Shown here piece after piece: positions 40,932 through 49,941 of a stretch of 57,064 bases of DNA. The stretch covers positions 1 to 57,064 of the forward strand of contig VBOW01000031.1 of assembly GCA_005893275.1 (NCBI GenBank). The letters run 5' to 3'. This stretch comes from Candidatus Eisenbacteria bacterium (GTDB lineage: Bacteria > Eisenbacteria > RBG-16-71-46 > SZUA-252). Each line of letters begins with the position of its first letter. The stretch's first letter is position 1. Below the pieces are notes generated by a model. The model worked only from the letters and a program-made list of their open reading frames with translations, was not told the DNA's origin and ran no database searches. A program made the translations under genes and the position numbers.

Positions 40932-42617
40932 TCATCGCCCCGGCCCGCCGGCCGAACCGGGCCCTGGGCGTCTCAGGAAACGAGCGACGAAGGCGAACAG
41001 CGGCGCGCTCTCCCCGATCCTCAACGCGAATACGGCCGCCAGATAGACCGCGGCGGCCGCGGCGAGGCCGCTCCCGACGACCAGGAGGCGCGCGAGGACG
41101 CTCGTGAGCCCGAGCGAATGCTCGACCCCCCATGCCACGGCGAGCGCCGCAAGCGCGGCGATCAGGGAAGCGAAGAAGATCTTGCCCGCGGCGAGCGAGA
41201 GCGCGCGGCCGCCCATGGGGCCGATCTTTCGCCGCAGCACCTCGAAGAGGAGGAAAAAATTCAGGACCGAGGAGATCGAGGTCGCGAGCGCGAGCCCGCG
41301 GTGCCGCAGAGGCCCCATGAGCATGATGTTCAACACGACGTTGATCGCGATCGTCACGAACGAGATCGTGACGGGGATGCGGGTCATTCCGAGGGAGTAA
41401 TACACGGGCACCAGAACACGCACGGCGGAGAACGCCGAGAGTCCGACCGCGTATCCCCAGAGCGCCTGAGCGGTCTGCCAGGAGTCCTCCGCGCCGAACC
41501 GTCCGTGCTGGTAGAGGAGCGCCACGATCGGGTGGGCGAGCGCGATCAGGATCATGGTCGCCGGCAGGGTGAGAAACAATCCGAACCGGAGTGAAAAGGA
41601 GATCGTGCGCTTGAGCTCCGGCATTTCCCGTCGGGCCGCGTGGCGCGAGACCTCGGCGAGCGTCACCGTGGCGATCGCGACGCCGAACAGCCCGATCGGA
41701 AGCTGCATGAGCCGGTACGCGTAGTTGAGCCAGGAGACGCTTCCTTGAGGGAGGAGCGAGGCGAGAAACGTGTTCACGAAGATGTTCACCTGCGTGGCCG
41801 CCAACCCCACCGCGGCCGGCGCCATGAGCGTCACGATGCGGAGCACCCCCGGGTCACGGAATGAGATTTCCGGGCGCCATCGAAATCCCTGGGCCCATAG
41901 CGCGGGGACCTGGATGAGTAGCTGTCCCAGCCCGCCGAGGAGGACGCCGAACGCCATTCCGACGATCGGCTCGAGCCCGAAGCGGGGGCAAATCGGCGCG
42001 ATGAGGAATCCGGAGGCGATGAGCGCCAGGTTCAGCATCGTGGGAGCGACCGCGGGGATGAAGAACACCCGGCGCGTGTTCAGGACGCCCATGACCGCGG
42101 CCGCGAGCGCCACGAGCAGGAGAAAGGGCGTCATGATCCGGGTCAGCTGGGTCGTCAGCTCGAGCTTTCCCGGCACCTGCCCGAACCCTGGCGCCATCCA
42201 AGGGACGATGCGGTCCGCGAATGCCATTCCAAACAGGCAGATCGTGGATACGGTCACGAGCAGGAAGTTGATGACGAGGTTTGCAAGGCGCATCGCGGCC
42301 TCGCGCCCCTCGGTTTCCTGAACCCGGGTCAGCGTCGGGACAAAAGCGGCGCTCATCGCTCCTTCGGCGAAGAGGTCGCGAAGCAGGTTGGGAATCCGGA
42401 AGGCGACCTGGAAGGCGTCGACCGCGAAGCCGGCTCCGAAGAATGCCGCGAAAACCTGCTCGCGGATGAGCCCCATGAGGCGGCTGGCGAGCGTGGCGAG
42501 GGAGACGATTCCGGCGGCGCGGGCCAGACCGGTCTCCGGCGGCGGGGCCGTCTGGCGCGCCGGCCGAGCCGCGACGGCATCATCGGGCGGCGGCGGGACT
42601 TCGCGGCTCTCGGTCAC
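40932..42617 (-). CDS. murJ: Lipid II flippase MurJ
   Basis: A 561-residue membrane protein with about 14 helices (MOP/MVF family), moving lipid II across the inner membrane for peptidoglycan synthesis. Key family features are IVSLATLASRLMGLIREQVFAAFFG at the start, RIPNLLRDLFAEGAMSAAFVPTL just after, and GLAATQVNIFVNTFLAS in the middle. The N-terminus carries a Pro/Ala-rich cytoplasmic leader of about 28 residues, and the C-terminus an Arg/Gly-rich tail. It is the first gene of a unit with the GH63-like gene. The promoter was not recognised. Confidence 0.95.
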   Translation of the reverse strand: MTESREVPPPPDDAVAARPARQTAPPPETGLARAAGIVSLATLASRLMGLIREQVFAAFFGAGFAVDAFQVAFRIPNLLRDLFAEGAMSAAFVPTLTRVQETEGREAAMRLANLVINFLLVTVSTICLFGMAFADRIVPWMAPGFGQVPGKLELTTQLTRIMTPFLLLVALAAAVMGVLNTRRVFFIPAVAPTMLNLALIASGFLIAPICPRFGLEPIVGMAFGVLLGGLGQLLIQVPALWAQGFRWRPEISFRDPGVLRIVTLMAPAAVGLAATQVNIFVNTFLASLLPQGSVSWLNYAYRLMQLPIGLFGVAIATVTLAEVSRHAARREMPELKRTISFSLRFGLFLTLPATMILIALAHPIVALLYQHGRFGAEDSWQTAQALWGYAVGLSAFSAVRVLVPVYYSLGMTRIPVTISFVTIAINVVLNIMLMGPLRHRGLALATSISSVLNFFLLFEVLRRKIGPMGGRALSLAAGKIFFASLIAALAALAVAWGVEHSLGLTSVLARLLVVGSGLAAAAAVYLAAVFALRIGESAPLFAFVARFLRRPGPGSAGGPGR

Positions 42618-42742
42618 GCAGCCGCATCCTCAAGGGAGCGCTCTCCCTTGTCAAGCTCGCGGCCCGCGGAGCGCGTCGCGGGTTCGTGTCGCCCGACCGC
42701 CGCGCGGGGGCCAACCCGAACCGGGCAAAGCGCTCGGTGTTC

Positions 42743-42751
42743 TGCTATACT
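42743..42751 (+). promoter_or_regulatory. Extended -10 promoter (TGCTATACT) before the acidic protein gene
   Basis: TG, one base, TATACT: an extended -10 box. No -35 match is seen. A leader of about 50 bases would follow before the Shine-Dalgarno and ATG at 42809. Confidence 0.5.
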
Positions 42752-42808
42752 GAGGGTGACTCGGGAGGCGTTTCCGGGCCCACCTGCCCCAATCTGAGGA
42801 GAACCTCC

Positions 42809-43069
42809 ATGGCCGCCCACGACCAGGACAAAGAGCTCGTCGAACGTCTCATCGCGGAGACTAACCTCTCGGCAAGGATGGACGCTTTGATCGGGGAAAT
42901 CTGCGACAAGCTCCGGGAGTATGGCGTCTCCTCGCCCCACAAAGCCTTCAACGATCTCGTGGACCCGTTCCGCGAATACTTCATGCTGGAATACGAGGAG
43001 GAACGGGGGCTCGAGGAGTCCGAGGAAGAAGAAGAGGACGAGGAAGAGGACGAAGAGCGGAACCTGTGA
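42809..43069 (+). CDS. Small acidic protein with poly-Glu tail, unknown
   Basis: An 86-residue protein. The first about 65 residues are helical (DKELVERLIAETNLSARMDALI), and the last about 20 are almost all Glu and Asp. No signal peptide and no recognised family. ATG 42809 was chosen for the GAGGAGAA 8 bases upstream and the -10 box 60 bases upstream; extending to 42686 would run through that promoter. The acidic tail could mimic nucleic acid or bind basic proteins, but this is a guess. It is convergent with the endonuclease IV gene, 5 bases apart. Confidence 0.6.
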   Translation: MAAHDQDKELVERLIAETNLSARMDALIGEICDKLREYGVSSPHKAFNDLVDPFREYFMLEYEEERGLEESEEEEEDEEEDEERNL

Positions 43070-43074
43070 GCGCC

Positions 43075-43998
43075 CTAGCCCCCCGGCCTCTCGATCCACA
43101 GCCGTCTCAATAGCGCCAAGTTCCTTCGGTCCATCACAACTCCGTCCTTTCCCTTCGGCGTCTCCAGCAGCTTGGGGATCGCGCTGAGCCTCGGATCGCG
43201 CAGCATGCGGGCGAAGGGCTCGGTTCCGAGATAGCCCCTGCCGATGTGCTCGTGGCGGTCGACCAAGCTCCCACGCCCCGTCTTGGAATCGTTGAAGTGG
43301 ATGGCGCGGAGCGCTTCCAGGCCCAATATGCCGTCGAACTCCTGGATTGTCTGTTCGTATCCGCCCTCGGTCACGATGTCGTATCCGGCGGCGTGGACGT
43401 GGCACGTATCGAGGCAGATCTGGACCAGGTCAGGACGTGCCACGTGGTCGCGGATGCGCGCCAGCTCCTCGAAGCGACGCCCGATCGTTGTGCCCTGGCC
43501 GGCCACGGTCTCGAGAAGGACCGTCACGGAGGGGGCCGAGGCGATCGCGCGCGCCTCATTCAGGGAAGCGGCGACGCGGTCGCACCCTTCGCGTACCCCG
43601 CGGCCCATGTGCGCACCGGGGTGGGTCACGAGGAAGGGAATCCCGAGCTTCTCGCAGCGGGAAAGCTCCTCGGCAAGGGCCTGGATCGAGCGCCTTCGGA
43701 GGGCGGCGCGAGGCGAGGCGAGGTTGATGAGGTAACAGTCGTGGGCCACGACCGCTCGAAGGCCGCTTCTCTCCCAGGCCTCGCGGAAGGAGCGGATCTC
43801 CGCGGGAAGGAGCCGCCTCCCCTTCCACTGGTTGGTGTTGCTGGTGAATACCTGTACGACGCGGGCCCGGACCGCCAGGGCCCGCTCGATAGCCCTCGAC
43901 ATTCCCCCCGCGATGCTCATGTGCGCGCCGATCAAGGGCCCCGGGTCGGGCGGCCTCTCAGCCAGTCGAATGGGGGTGATACTATGCGGCCGCTTCAT
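43075..43998 (-). CDS. nfo: Deoxyribonuclease IV (endonuclease IV, AP endonuclease)
   Basis: A 307-residue AP endonuclease that nicks DNA at abasic sites in base excision repair. The fold is a TIM barrel with three zinc ions. Motifs visible are LIGAHMSIAGGMSRAIERAL, VFTSNTNQWKGR, FLVTHPGAHMGRG, VLLETVAGQGT, ICLDTCHVHAAGYD, IHFNDSKTGRGSLVDRHEHIGRG and PKLLETPKG, which give the usual His, Glu and Asp zinc ligands. ATG 43998 is used; an additional N-terminal stretch of about 25 residues precedes the homology. It is divergent from the NUDIX gene. Confidence 0.95.
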   Translation of the reverse strand: MKRPHSITPIRLAERPPDPGPLIGAHMSIAGGMSRAIERALAVRARVVQVFTSNTNQWKGRRLLPAEIRSFREAWERSGLRAVVAHDCYLINLASPRAALRRRSIQALAEELSRCEKLGIPFLVTHPGAHMGRGVREGCDRVAASLNEARAIASAPSVTVLLETVAGQGTTIGRRFEELARIRDHVARPDLVQICLDTCHVHAAGYDIVTEGGYEQTIQEFDGILGLEALRAIHFNDSKTGRGSLVDRHEHIGRGYLGTEPFARMLRDPRLSAIPKLLETPKGKDGVVMDRRNLALLRRLWIERPGG

Positions 43999-44098
43999 GG
44001 GAATACCCGGTCCGTCTTTCCGCTTGAGGAAGGGCGTAGTCCGGCCGATTTTTCCAAGGACGGAGCGTTTCCCGTCTCCGGGGGGCCGTACCAAGCCT

Positions 44099-44680
44099 AT
44101 GAAGGATAAGGGGAAAGGGCAAGCCCGCCGGACAGGGGACGCGAGGCGCGCCGCGGTGCGCCCCACGCGCCCCGTAGCGCGGTTTTGCATGGTATGCGGC
44201 GGCACCATGCGCACGATCAGGGAGCACGGAGTCCGCCGCCGCGCCTGCTCCCGCTGCGGATTCATCGGGTATCGAAATCCCGTGCCCGCGTGCGGGGTTC
44301 TCGTCCGGCGGGAGGGGTTGATCCTGCTAGCGCGACGAGGGCACGAGCCGCGCAAGAATGCTTGGGGCATTCCGGCCGGCTTCATGGAGTACGGGGAGCA
44401 TCCCGAGGTGACCGCGGTACGCGAGGCGCTCGAGGAGACAGGGCTCAGGGTTCGCTTGACCGGGCTTTTCGGGGTCTACGCGGCGCGGGACGATCCGCGT
44501 GCCCGTGCGGTGTTGATCCTCTACCACGCCCGCGTGGTCGGGGGAAGGCTTCAACCGGGCGATGACGCGATCGAGCTGGGGTATTTCCCGCTCGGTCGGC
44601 TGCCGCGCCCGATCGCGTTCCGCGCCCATCGGGAAGCGCTGAGGGATTTGCGCCGGATGAATCGGGAGAAGAATCGATGA
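44099..44680 (+). CDS. NUDIX hydrolase with N-terminal zinc ribbon
   Basis: A 193-residue protein. A zinc ribbon of CxxC...CxxC type (CMVCGGTMRTI...ACSRCGFIG) lies at about residues 30-58, followed by a NUDIX domain. The Nudix box reads GFMEYGEHPEVTAVREALEETGL, a complete match to Gx5Ex7REUxEExGU. The layout recalls NudC-type NADH pyrophosphatases and other ribbon-NUDIX enzymes, so a nucleotide diphosphate derivative is the likely substrate. The start is put at ATG 44099; a weak site precedes it. The stop overlaps the next start (ATGA), so it is co-translated with the SbcD-like nuclease. Confidence 0.88.
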   Translation: MKDKGKGQARRTGDARRAAVRPTRPVARFCMVCGGTMRTIREHGVRRRACSRCGFIGYRNPVPACGVLVRREGLILLARRGHEPRKNAWGIPAGFMEYGEHPEVTAVREALEETGLRVRLTGLFGVYAARDDPRARAVLILYHARVVGGRLQPGDDAIELGYFPLGRLPRPIAFRAHREALRDLRRMNREKNR

Positions 44681-45822
44681 GCGTTCGCATCCTGCATCTC
44701 GCCGACCTGCATCTCGGGGCCGCGTTCCCATCCATGGGGGAGCGGGCTCAGGAGCGCACGCGCGATCTGCTCAACGCGTTCCTGCGCGCGATCGAGTTTG
44801 CTTCCTCTCCCAAGCATCCGGTGGACCTGGTCGCGATCGCCGGGGACCTGTTCGACACCCACGACCCCGACGAGGGCCTCGTCTTCCAGGTCGAGTCTTC
44901 CTTCGAGCGCCTTTCCAAGGCGAAGGTGCCCGTCTTTCTCGTGCCGGGAACCCACGACGCGTATTCCTACCGTCGATCGGTGTATCGCCGGCTCCGCTTG
45001 CCCGAGGGCTCCGCGCTCCTCGCCGAGCCGCGGCTTCAGCCGGGGGCGCGCCTCACGATCCGAGGCGAGACGGTGCAAATGTACGGGGTCGCCTACGACC
45101 CGGCCGTCGCCGCCCGCCCGCTCGGCGATTTCTCCCGCTCCGGCACGGCCGACTACCACGTGGGGATTCTCCACGGCGCGCTGCAAGACAGCCCCACCTG
45201 GAAAATCAGGCCCTCCGATCTCCCGATCAACCGGGGCGAAGTCGCTGCCTGCGGCCTGCACTACTTGGCTCTCGGCCACTATCACAACTTCGTCGAAGTG
45301 CGCGAGGGGGGCTCGGTGGCGGTATACCCGGGAACGCTCGAGGGCAGGAAATTCGGCGAGGACGGCCCGCGCCACCTCCTCATCGTGACCTTGAGCCGCG
45401 GCACGGTCTCGATCGAGCGCAAGCCCTGGAACACGCGCACCCTCTCCCAGGTCGCGGTCGAGTTCGTGGGGGCCGACGTGCATGACGAGCACCAGCTGAT
45501 CGACAGGATCGCCGCCTTCGCCGGGGACGGTGAAATCGTCCGGGTGCGCCTCGAGGGCGCGGCCGATTTTGTGTTCGAACCCGAGCGCATTGCCGCCCGG
45601 ATCCGGGACCGTTTCTTTCACCTGGAAATCGACGACCATACCTACCTCCTGGACGCGGCGCTCCTGGGTCGATTTCGCGACGAGGCCACGATCCGTGGCG
45701 CGTTCGTGAGGCGCACGCTGGAGCGGCTCTCGCGGGCGCAAACCCAGCAGGAAAAGGAGATCGCGACGCTCGCGCTCAGGATCGGGCTCGCCGAGTTCCA
45801 GAACCCACGCCATGCGGTTTGA
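44677..45822 (+). CDS. SbcD/YhaO-type DNA repair nuclease (metallophosphoesterase)
   Basis: A 381-residue calcineurin-like phosphoesterase of the YhaO/SbcD/Mre11 group. The metal-binding motifs are LADLHLG (Asp10, His12), AGDLFD (Asp57), VPGTHDAYS at residues 89-97 and LGHYHNF near residue 207. The motif usually written GNHD reads GTHD here, so a metal-binding Asn (position 92) has become Thr; other family members should be compared. The C-terminal about 80 residues are a capping region. It overlaps the partner ATPase gene by 11 bases, and the two probably form a complex that opens or trims damaged DNA ends. Confidence 0.9.
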   Translation: MSVRILHLADLHLGAAFPSMGERAQERTRDLLNAFLRAIEFASSPKHPVDLVAIAGDLFDTHDPDEGLVFQVESSFERLSKAKVPVFLVPGTHDAYSYRRSVYRRLRLPEGSALLAEPRLQPGARLTIRGETVQMYGVAYDPAVAARPLGDFSRSGTADYHVGILHGALQDSPTWKIRPSDLPINRGEVAACGLHYLALGHYHNFVEVREGGSVAVYPGTLEGRKFGEDGPRHLLIVTLSRGTVSIERKPWNTRTLSQVAVEFVGADVHDEHQLIDRIAAFAGDGEIVRVRLEGAADFVFEPERIAARIRDRFFHLEIDDHTYLLDAALLGRFRDEATIRGAFVRRTLERLSRAQTQQEKEIATLALRIGLAEFQNPRHAV

Positions 45823-48028
45823 GCGAATCCACATCGAGGGCTTCGGCCCCATCGTAGGGTACCAGGCGGTTCTCGAGCCGCGGCGGCTCAACCTCATCAT
45901 CGGGCCCAACGAATCGGGCAAGTCGTCGCTCGCCGCAGCGATCGTGGCGACGCTCTTCGGGTTCTCCTCCCACGAGGAGGAGGCGCGCGCACGGCCCTGG
46001 AACGGCGCGCGCCACCGTGTGACGCTCATCTTCGAAGCGGGCGGGCACCGCTGTCGCGCGTGCCGAGATTTTCATAGCCACGAAGTCCACGTGGAACGAC
46101 TCGGGAAAAGCGGAGACGAGGCCGAGGGGACCCTGTTCAAGGGGACTGTCAACCCGCGCGGCCGCGGGCCGGAGCTGGAGCAGTACGAGGAGCTCCTCCG
46201 ATCGTGGTTCGGTTTCACCGAGGCGCGGCTCTTCAGCGAATCCTGCTACGTGCGCGAGAACGCCCTCGAGACCAGGATCTCGCCGGAGCTGCGGCACCTG
46301 ATCTCAGGCGCCGTCGAGACCGATTACCAGGAGATTCAGGAGGCGTTGCTCGATCGTCTGGACGCGCTCACCAGGGAGCACCCCTTCGACGCCCGGGCCC
46401 GGAAGCGGGCCGATCGGGCGATCGAGAAGCGGAAGGGGGCCCTCGAGCTCCTGCGTGGGCGTCTCGCCCGGTCGGAATACGTGCTCCGGGAGCTCAAGTC
46501 CAATTTCGCGGAGCGCTCCGCGGCGGAGGCGAGGCTGACCGAGCTCAAAGGCGACGTGGCCGCCAAAGAGCAGCTGATCGCCGATCTCGAAACCCTCGTC
46601 CGTCTCCGGGAAGAGCAGCGCAAGCACCTGAGGCGGGCCCCCGCGATCGGGGAAGAGCTGATGCGGGCCCGCCGAGCGCGAGGGCGGATTCAGGAGATCG
46701 ACCGCAAGACCGGGGAGCACCTGACCTACCTCGCGAACGCTCCCGAGGAGGTCGAGGCGGATCTCATGCGGCTCCAGATTCTCCGCATCCAGGCGAGCCG
46801 GCACCAGAAAACCGGAGAAACGGAGCGAAAGCGGCTGGAGGAGATGCATGCGCCCCCCTTCGCGATCGGCCTTTTGCTGACGCTCGCCCTGGGAGGGGCG
46901 TTTGGATTCCTCAGCTATGCCGCCCTGAAATCGGCGGTCGCGGCAGGGGTCGGCGGTGTTCTCGGGGCCGCGGCCGGGATGCTCGCGATCCGCGTCTTCG
47001 GCCGGAGCGCGGAGCGCGGCCGGGCGCTCGCCGAGGCCAGGGCCCGCGTCGCCGAGGAGAATCTCCGCACGCTGAAGCAGGAGACCGACGTGATCGAGAT
47101 TCGCGCGAATCCCTACCTGGCGGGACGAACGCTCGAGATCGTCGTGGCCGACCTGAAGCAGCTCCGCGAGCTGGAGCACGAGCGGCGGGAGCATGCGGCG
47201 GTCGTCCAGTCGCTTCCGGTTCCGGAGCGACTCGAGGCCGAATCCCACGAGATCGATGAGGTGGTCAACGCGCTCCGGGCGAAGGAGAAGTTCCTCGTCA
47301 GCCAGACGCCGTTCTTGTCGCCGCTCCGGGAGGACCCCGTGCGCGCCGCGGAGGCCTCCGACCGCCTGAAACGCGAGAGCAACGGGATCCGGGCCAAGAT
47401 CGAAGCGGAGCAGGAGAGCCTGGAGCGTTTGGTGCGCCGCCCGGGCGGGGTCGATTCGGACGCCGAGAATCTCGAGGCCCTCGAGGAGGCGATCGCGGCC
47501 GAAGAGGAAGCGCTTCGGCGCGAGGAGCGTCAACGGGACGCGCTTCTTGTCGCGCTGGAGGTCCTGCGTGATTCCGTGCTGCACTACCAAAAGGAGCACG
47601 TGGCGCGGCTTGCCACGGTATCCGGACGCACGCTCGCGCGCTTGACCCGCGGCCGCTATTCCCGGGTGGCGCTCGACGCAGAGCTGAACCCGACGGTGAG
47701 CTTGGACGGGGCGCGGGAGATCGCGGTCGAAGCCTTGAGTCATGGGGCGCGGGACGCCTTCTACTTTGCCTTACGGGCGGCCCTCGCCCAGGAGCTCGCG
47801 GCCCGGGAGCCCCTTCCCCTTCTCCTGGACGATCCCACGGCCCATTTTGACGAGGAGCGCCGCGGCAGCCTGCTCGGCCACCTGGAGGACCTGGCCAAGG
47901 ACTTGCAGGTCATTCTCTTGTCCCACGACCGGCGCATCTTGAATCAGGTCCGCGAGGCCCACGTCCTGACGATCGGAACCGACAGCTCCGCAAGCGATTC
48001 GACCCGAAAAATCCAGGTCCGCCGCTAG
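45812..48028 (+). CDS. SbcC/YhaN-type coiled-coil ATPase with membrane segments
   Basis: A 738-residue AAA/SMC-like ATPase. The N-terminus has ERIHIEGFGPI and a Walker A (IGPNESGKSSLAAA), the C-terminus a signature-like LSHGARDAFYF and a Walker B LLLDDPTAHFDEER. Long coiled coils occupy residues about 190-340 and 400-620. In the middle (about 349-396) are two hydrophobic stretches, GLLLTLALGGAFGFLSYAAL and GVGGVLGAAAGMLAIRVF, which look like membrane helices. This layout is seen in YhaN rather than in classical SbcC. It would anchor the complex at the membrane. It is paired with the preceding nuclease. Confidence 0.88.
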   Translation: MRFERIHIEGFGPIVGYQAVLEPRRLNLIIGPNESGKSSLAAAIVATLFGFSSHEEEARARPWNGARHRVTLIFEAGGHRCRACRDFHSHEVHVERLGKSGDEAEGTLFKGTVNPRGRGPELEQYEELLRSWFGFTEARLFSESCYVRENALETRISPELRHLISGAVETDYQEIQEALLDRLDALTREHPFDARARKRADRAIEKRKGALELLRGRLARSEYVLRELKSNFAERSAAEARLTELKGDVAAKEQLIADLETLVRLREEQRKHLRRAPAIGEELMRARRARGRIQEIDRKTGEHLTYLANAPEEVEADLMRLQILRIQASRHQKTGETERKRLEEMHAPPFAIGLLLTLALGGAFGFLSYAALKSAVAAGVGGVLGAAAGMLAIRVFGRSAERGRALAEARARVAEENLRTLKQETDVIEIRANPYLAGRTLEIVVADLKQLRELEHERREHAAVVQSLPVPERLEAESHEIDEVVNALRAKEKFLVSQTPFLSPLREDPVRAAEASDRLKRESNGIRAKIEAEQESLERLVRRPGGVDSDAENLEALEEAIAAEEEALRREERQRDALLVALEVLRDSVLHYQKEHVARLATVSGRTLARLTRGRYSRVALDAELNPTVSLDGAREIAVEALSHGARDAFYFALRAALAQELAAREPLPLLLDDPTAHFDEERRGSLLGHLEDLAKDLQVILLSHDRRILNQVREAHVLTIGTDSSASDSTRKIQVRR

Positions 48029-48038
48029 CACAAACGGG

Positions 48039-48066
48039 TCAAGTTCTGTCGAGTCCGGGCCGAATT
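48039..48066 (+). promoter_or_regulatory. Sigma28-like promoter before the HEAT/HD-GYP operon
   Basis: TCAA (48039-48042), 16 bases, then GCCGAATT (48059-48066). It has the same spacing as the element at 15980-16007. The expected transcription start falls near 48073, 3 bases before ATG 48076, so the mRNA would be almost leaderless; no ribosome site is present. Confidence 0.4.
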
Positions 48067-48075
48067 TTGGTCCGT

Positions 48076-49941
48076 ATGGCTACTCCCGCCCCGGTCAAGA
48101 AGGGCGACTCGCCCGAGCAGAAGGCCGAACGCCTTGGGGATCAAGTGCTGGCGCTTGACGTCAAGCGCGTGGCCGATTGGCTCCAGGCCTTGGTGCGCAC
48201 GCTCAAGGCTTACCGGATGTACCTGCCGAACAATCCGACCCTTCACAAATTCCAGAGCGATCTCGAGGCGCGAACCTGGTCCTGTCTGAAGGAGATCGGG
48301 GACATCGTGCTCAACGTCCAGCAGTTCGACCTCCTCTTCGAGGACTACTCCGTCTACCACAACGCCGCGCGGGAAGAGTCTCTCGCGTATCGGTTCTTCA
48401 CCGACGGCGTGCGGCAAATCACCTTCCGCGAGGGGCTCGAACCGCAGGAGCTCCGCGGGGTGCTCGAAGTGCTCAAGAAGGCTACCGACTTGAGCCAGGG
48501 CCAGGACGACGTGGTCACCCTCCTCTGGGAGCGGGACTTCCGGCACGTCGAGTATGTCCACATCTCGATCGAAGACCTGATGGACGGGAGCGGCGGCCAG
48601 GAGTACGAGCCGGACGAGGGCGCCGTCGAGGGCGGAGGGATCCCCTGGCCCTCCCGCGTGGAGACCCCCGAAGAGGAGGCGCCCGTCGCGGTGCCCGGCG
48701 AGTCGATCTTGGAGCGCTCCGACGATTGGAACCCGAAGGCGCCGGTCACTCCCTCGTGGGATGAATCGGTGGGTGTGCAGTTCTCGCTGAGCGAATCCGA
48801 ATCCCAGCAGCTGAGCGAGGCGATCCGCGTCGAGGAGGGGCGGCCGCTGCTCAACGAAGTGCTCGAGATCGTCGCGGCGATCCTGACCTCGGAGGAGGAG
48901 CCGACGAGCTTCCTCGAGTCGGCTTCCGCATTCCAGAAGTTCATCGAGCTGGCCCTGGAGGAGGCTGACCTCGGGCGGGCGAACCAGCTCCTCTCCAGGC
49001 TTCGGACGATCGCCGCCAAGAAGGCGGAGACCCAAAACGAATTTCGCAGTCTCGCCGAGCAGGTCATCCGCGAAATCGGCCGTCCGAGCTTTCTCGGGCA
49101 GTTCGCCCCGGTCCTGAACGCCCATCCGGACCTCGACCCGGCGCTCCTCACCAACTTCCTCGTGCAGATCGGGCCCACCTCGGCGGGCGCCGTCTGCGAC
49201 CTCTTGGGCCAGGTCAACCACATGAAGCACCGCCGCGCCCTCTGTGAGGCGCTTGCGATTTCCTGCAAGGACGACGTGGATGTTCTCATATCCCGCCTCG
49301 GAGATTCGCGGTGGTACGTCATCCGGAACGTGGTCTACGTGCTCGGCCGGATCGCGCATCAAGGGGTCGAACGCGCCTTGGATCGGGCGCTCCACCATGA
49401 GGACGTGCGGGTTCGCAAGGAGGCGGTGCGCGCGCTGGGAAACATCGAGAGCCCCACGAGCCGCGCGTTTCTCGTCTCCGCGTTCCGCGATCTTGACGCC
49501 ACCGTCCGGATTCAGGCCGCGTTGACCCTCGCCCAGAGGCGTGACGACCGCGCCGCGCAGAGCATCTGGGGCGCCATCCAGGCTCCGGAGTTCGCGCGCC
49601 GGGACCACAATGAGCGGCGAGCCTTCTTCGAGGCGATGGGGAAGTCAGGATCGGCCTCCTTCGTGCCTCCTCTCCACGAGCTGCTGACGCGAGGGGGCCT
49701 CTTCCGGGGGACGAACGAGGAGGAGCGTCTGAACGCGGCCTTGGCGCTCGCGTGGCTCGGAACCCCGAAGGCGATCGAGGTCCTGAATCACGAGCTCACG
49801 AGCAAGCGCGAACCGGTCCGGAAGGCGGTGGAGGCCGCGCTGGAGACGGTGCGGAAAGCCGCCGCCCCGGGAGCCCGACGCGACTCGATGGAAGAGGATG
49901 CCCCGTCCGAGGCTCCGGGGGTGGAGGAACCCAGCCCATGA
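48076..49941 (+). CDS. HEAT-repeat protein with N-terminal domain shared with the following HD-GYP protein
   Basis: A 621-residue cytoplasmic protein. Residues about 30-140 form a globular domain (LVRTLKAYRMYLPNNPTL, then FRHVEYVHIS further on) that has the same layout as the first part of the next protein. A charged, Pro-rich linker lies at about 175-245. From about 250 to 600 are repeated helical pairs, with clear HEAT-type units such as SRLGDSRWYVIRNVVYVLGRIA and HHEDVRVRKEAVRALGNIES. The last 20 residues are acidic. ATG 48076 used. The stop overlaps the HD-GYP start (ATGA). It is probably a scaffold or partner for the HD-GYP enzyme. Confidence 0.75.
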   Translation: MATPAPVKKGDSPEQKAERLGDQVLALDVKRVADWLQALVRTLKAYRMYLPNNPTLHKFQSDLEARTWSCLKEIGDIVLNVQQFDLLFEDYSVYHNAAREESLAYRFFTDGVRQITFREGLEPQELRGVLEVLKKATDLSQGQDDVVTLLWERDFRHVEYVHISIEDLMDGSGGQEYEPDEGAVEGGGIPWPSRVETPEEEAPVAVPGESILERSDDWNPKAPVTPSWDESVGVQFSLSESESQQLSEAIRVEEGRPLLNEVLEIVAAILTSEEEPTSFLESASAFQKFIELALEEADLGRANQLLSRLRTIAAKKAETQNEFRSLAEQVIREIGRPSFLGQFAPVLNAHPDLDPALLTNFLVQIGPTSAGAVCDLLGQVNHMKHRRALCEALAISCKDDVDVLISRLGDSRWYVIRNVVYVLGRIAHQGVERALDRALHHEDVRVRKEAVRALGNIESPTSRAFLVSAFRDLDATVRIQAALTLAQRRDDRAAQSIWGAIQAPEFARRDHNERRAFFEAMGKSGSASFVPPLHELLTRGGLFRGTNEEERLNAALALAWLGTPKAIEVLNHELTSKREPVRKAVEAALETVRKAAAPGARRDSMEEDAPSEAPGVEEPSP

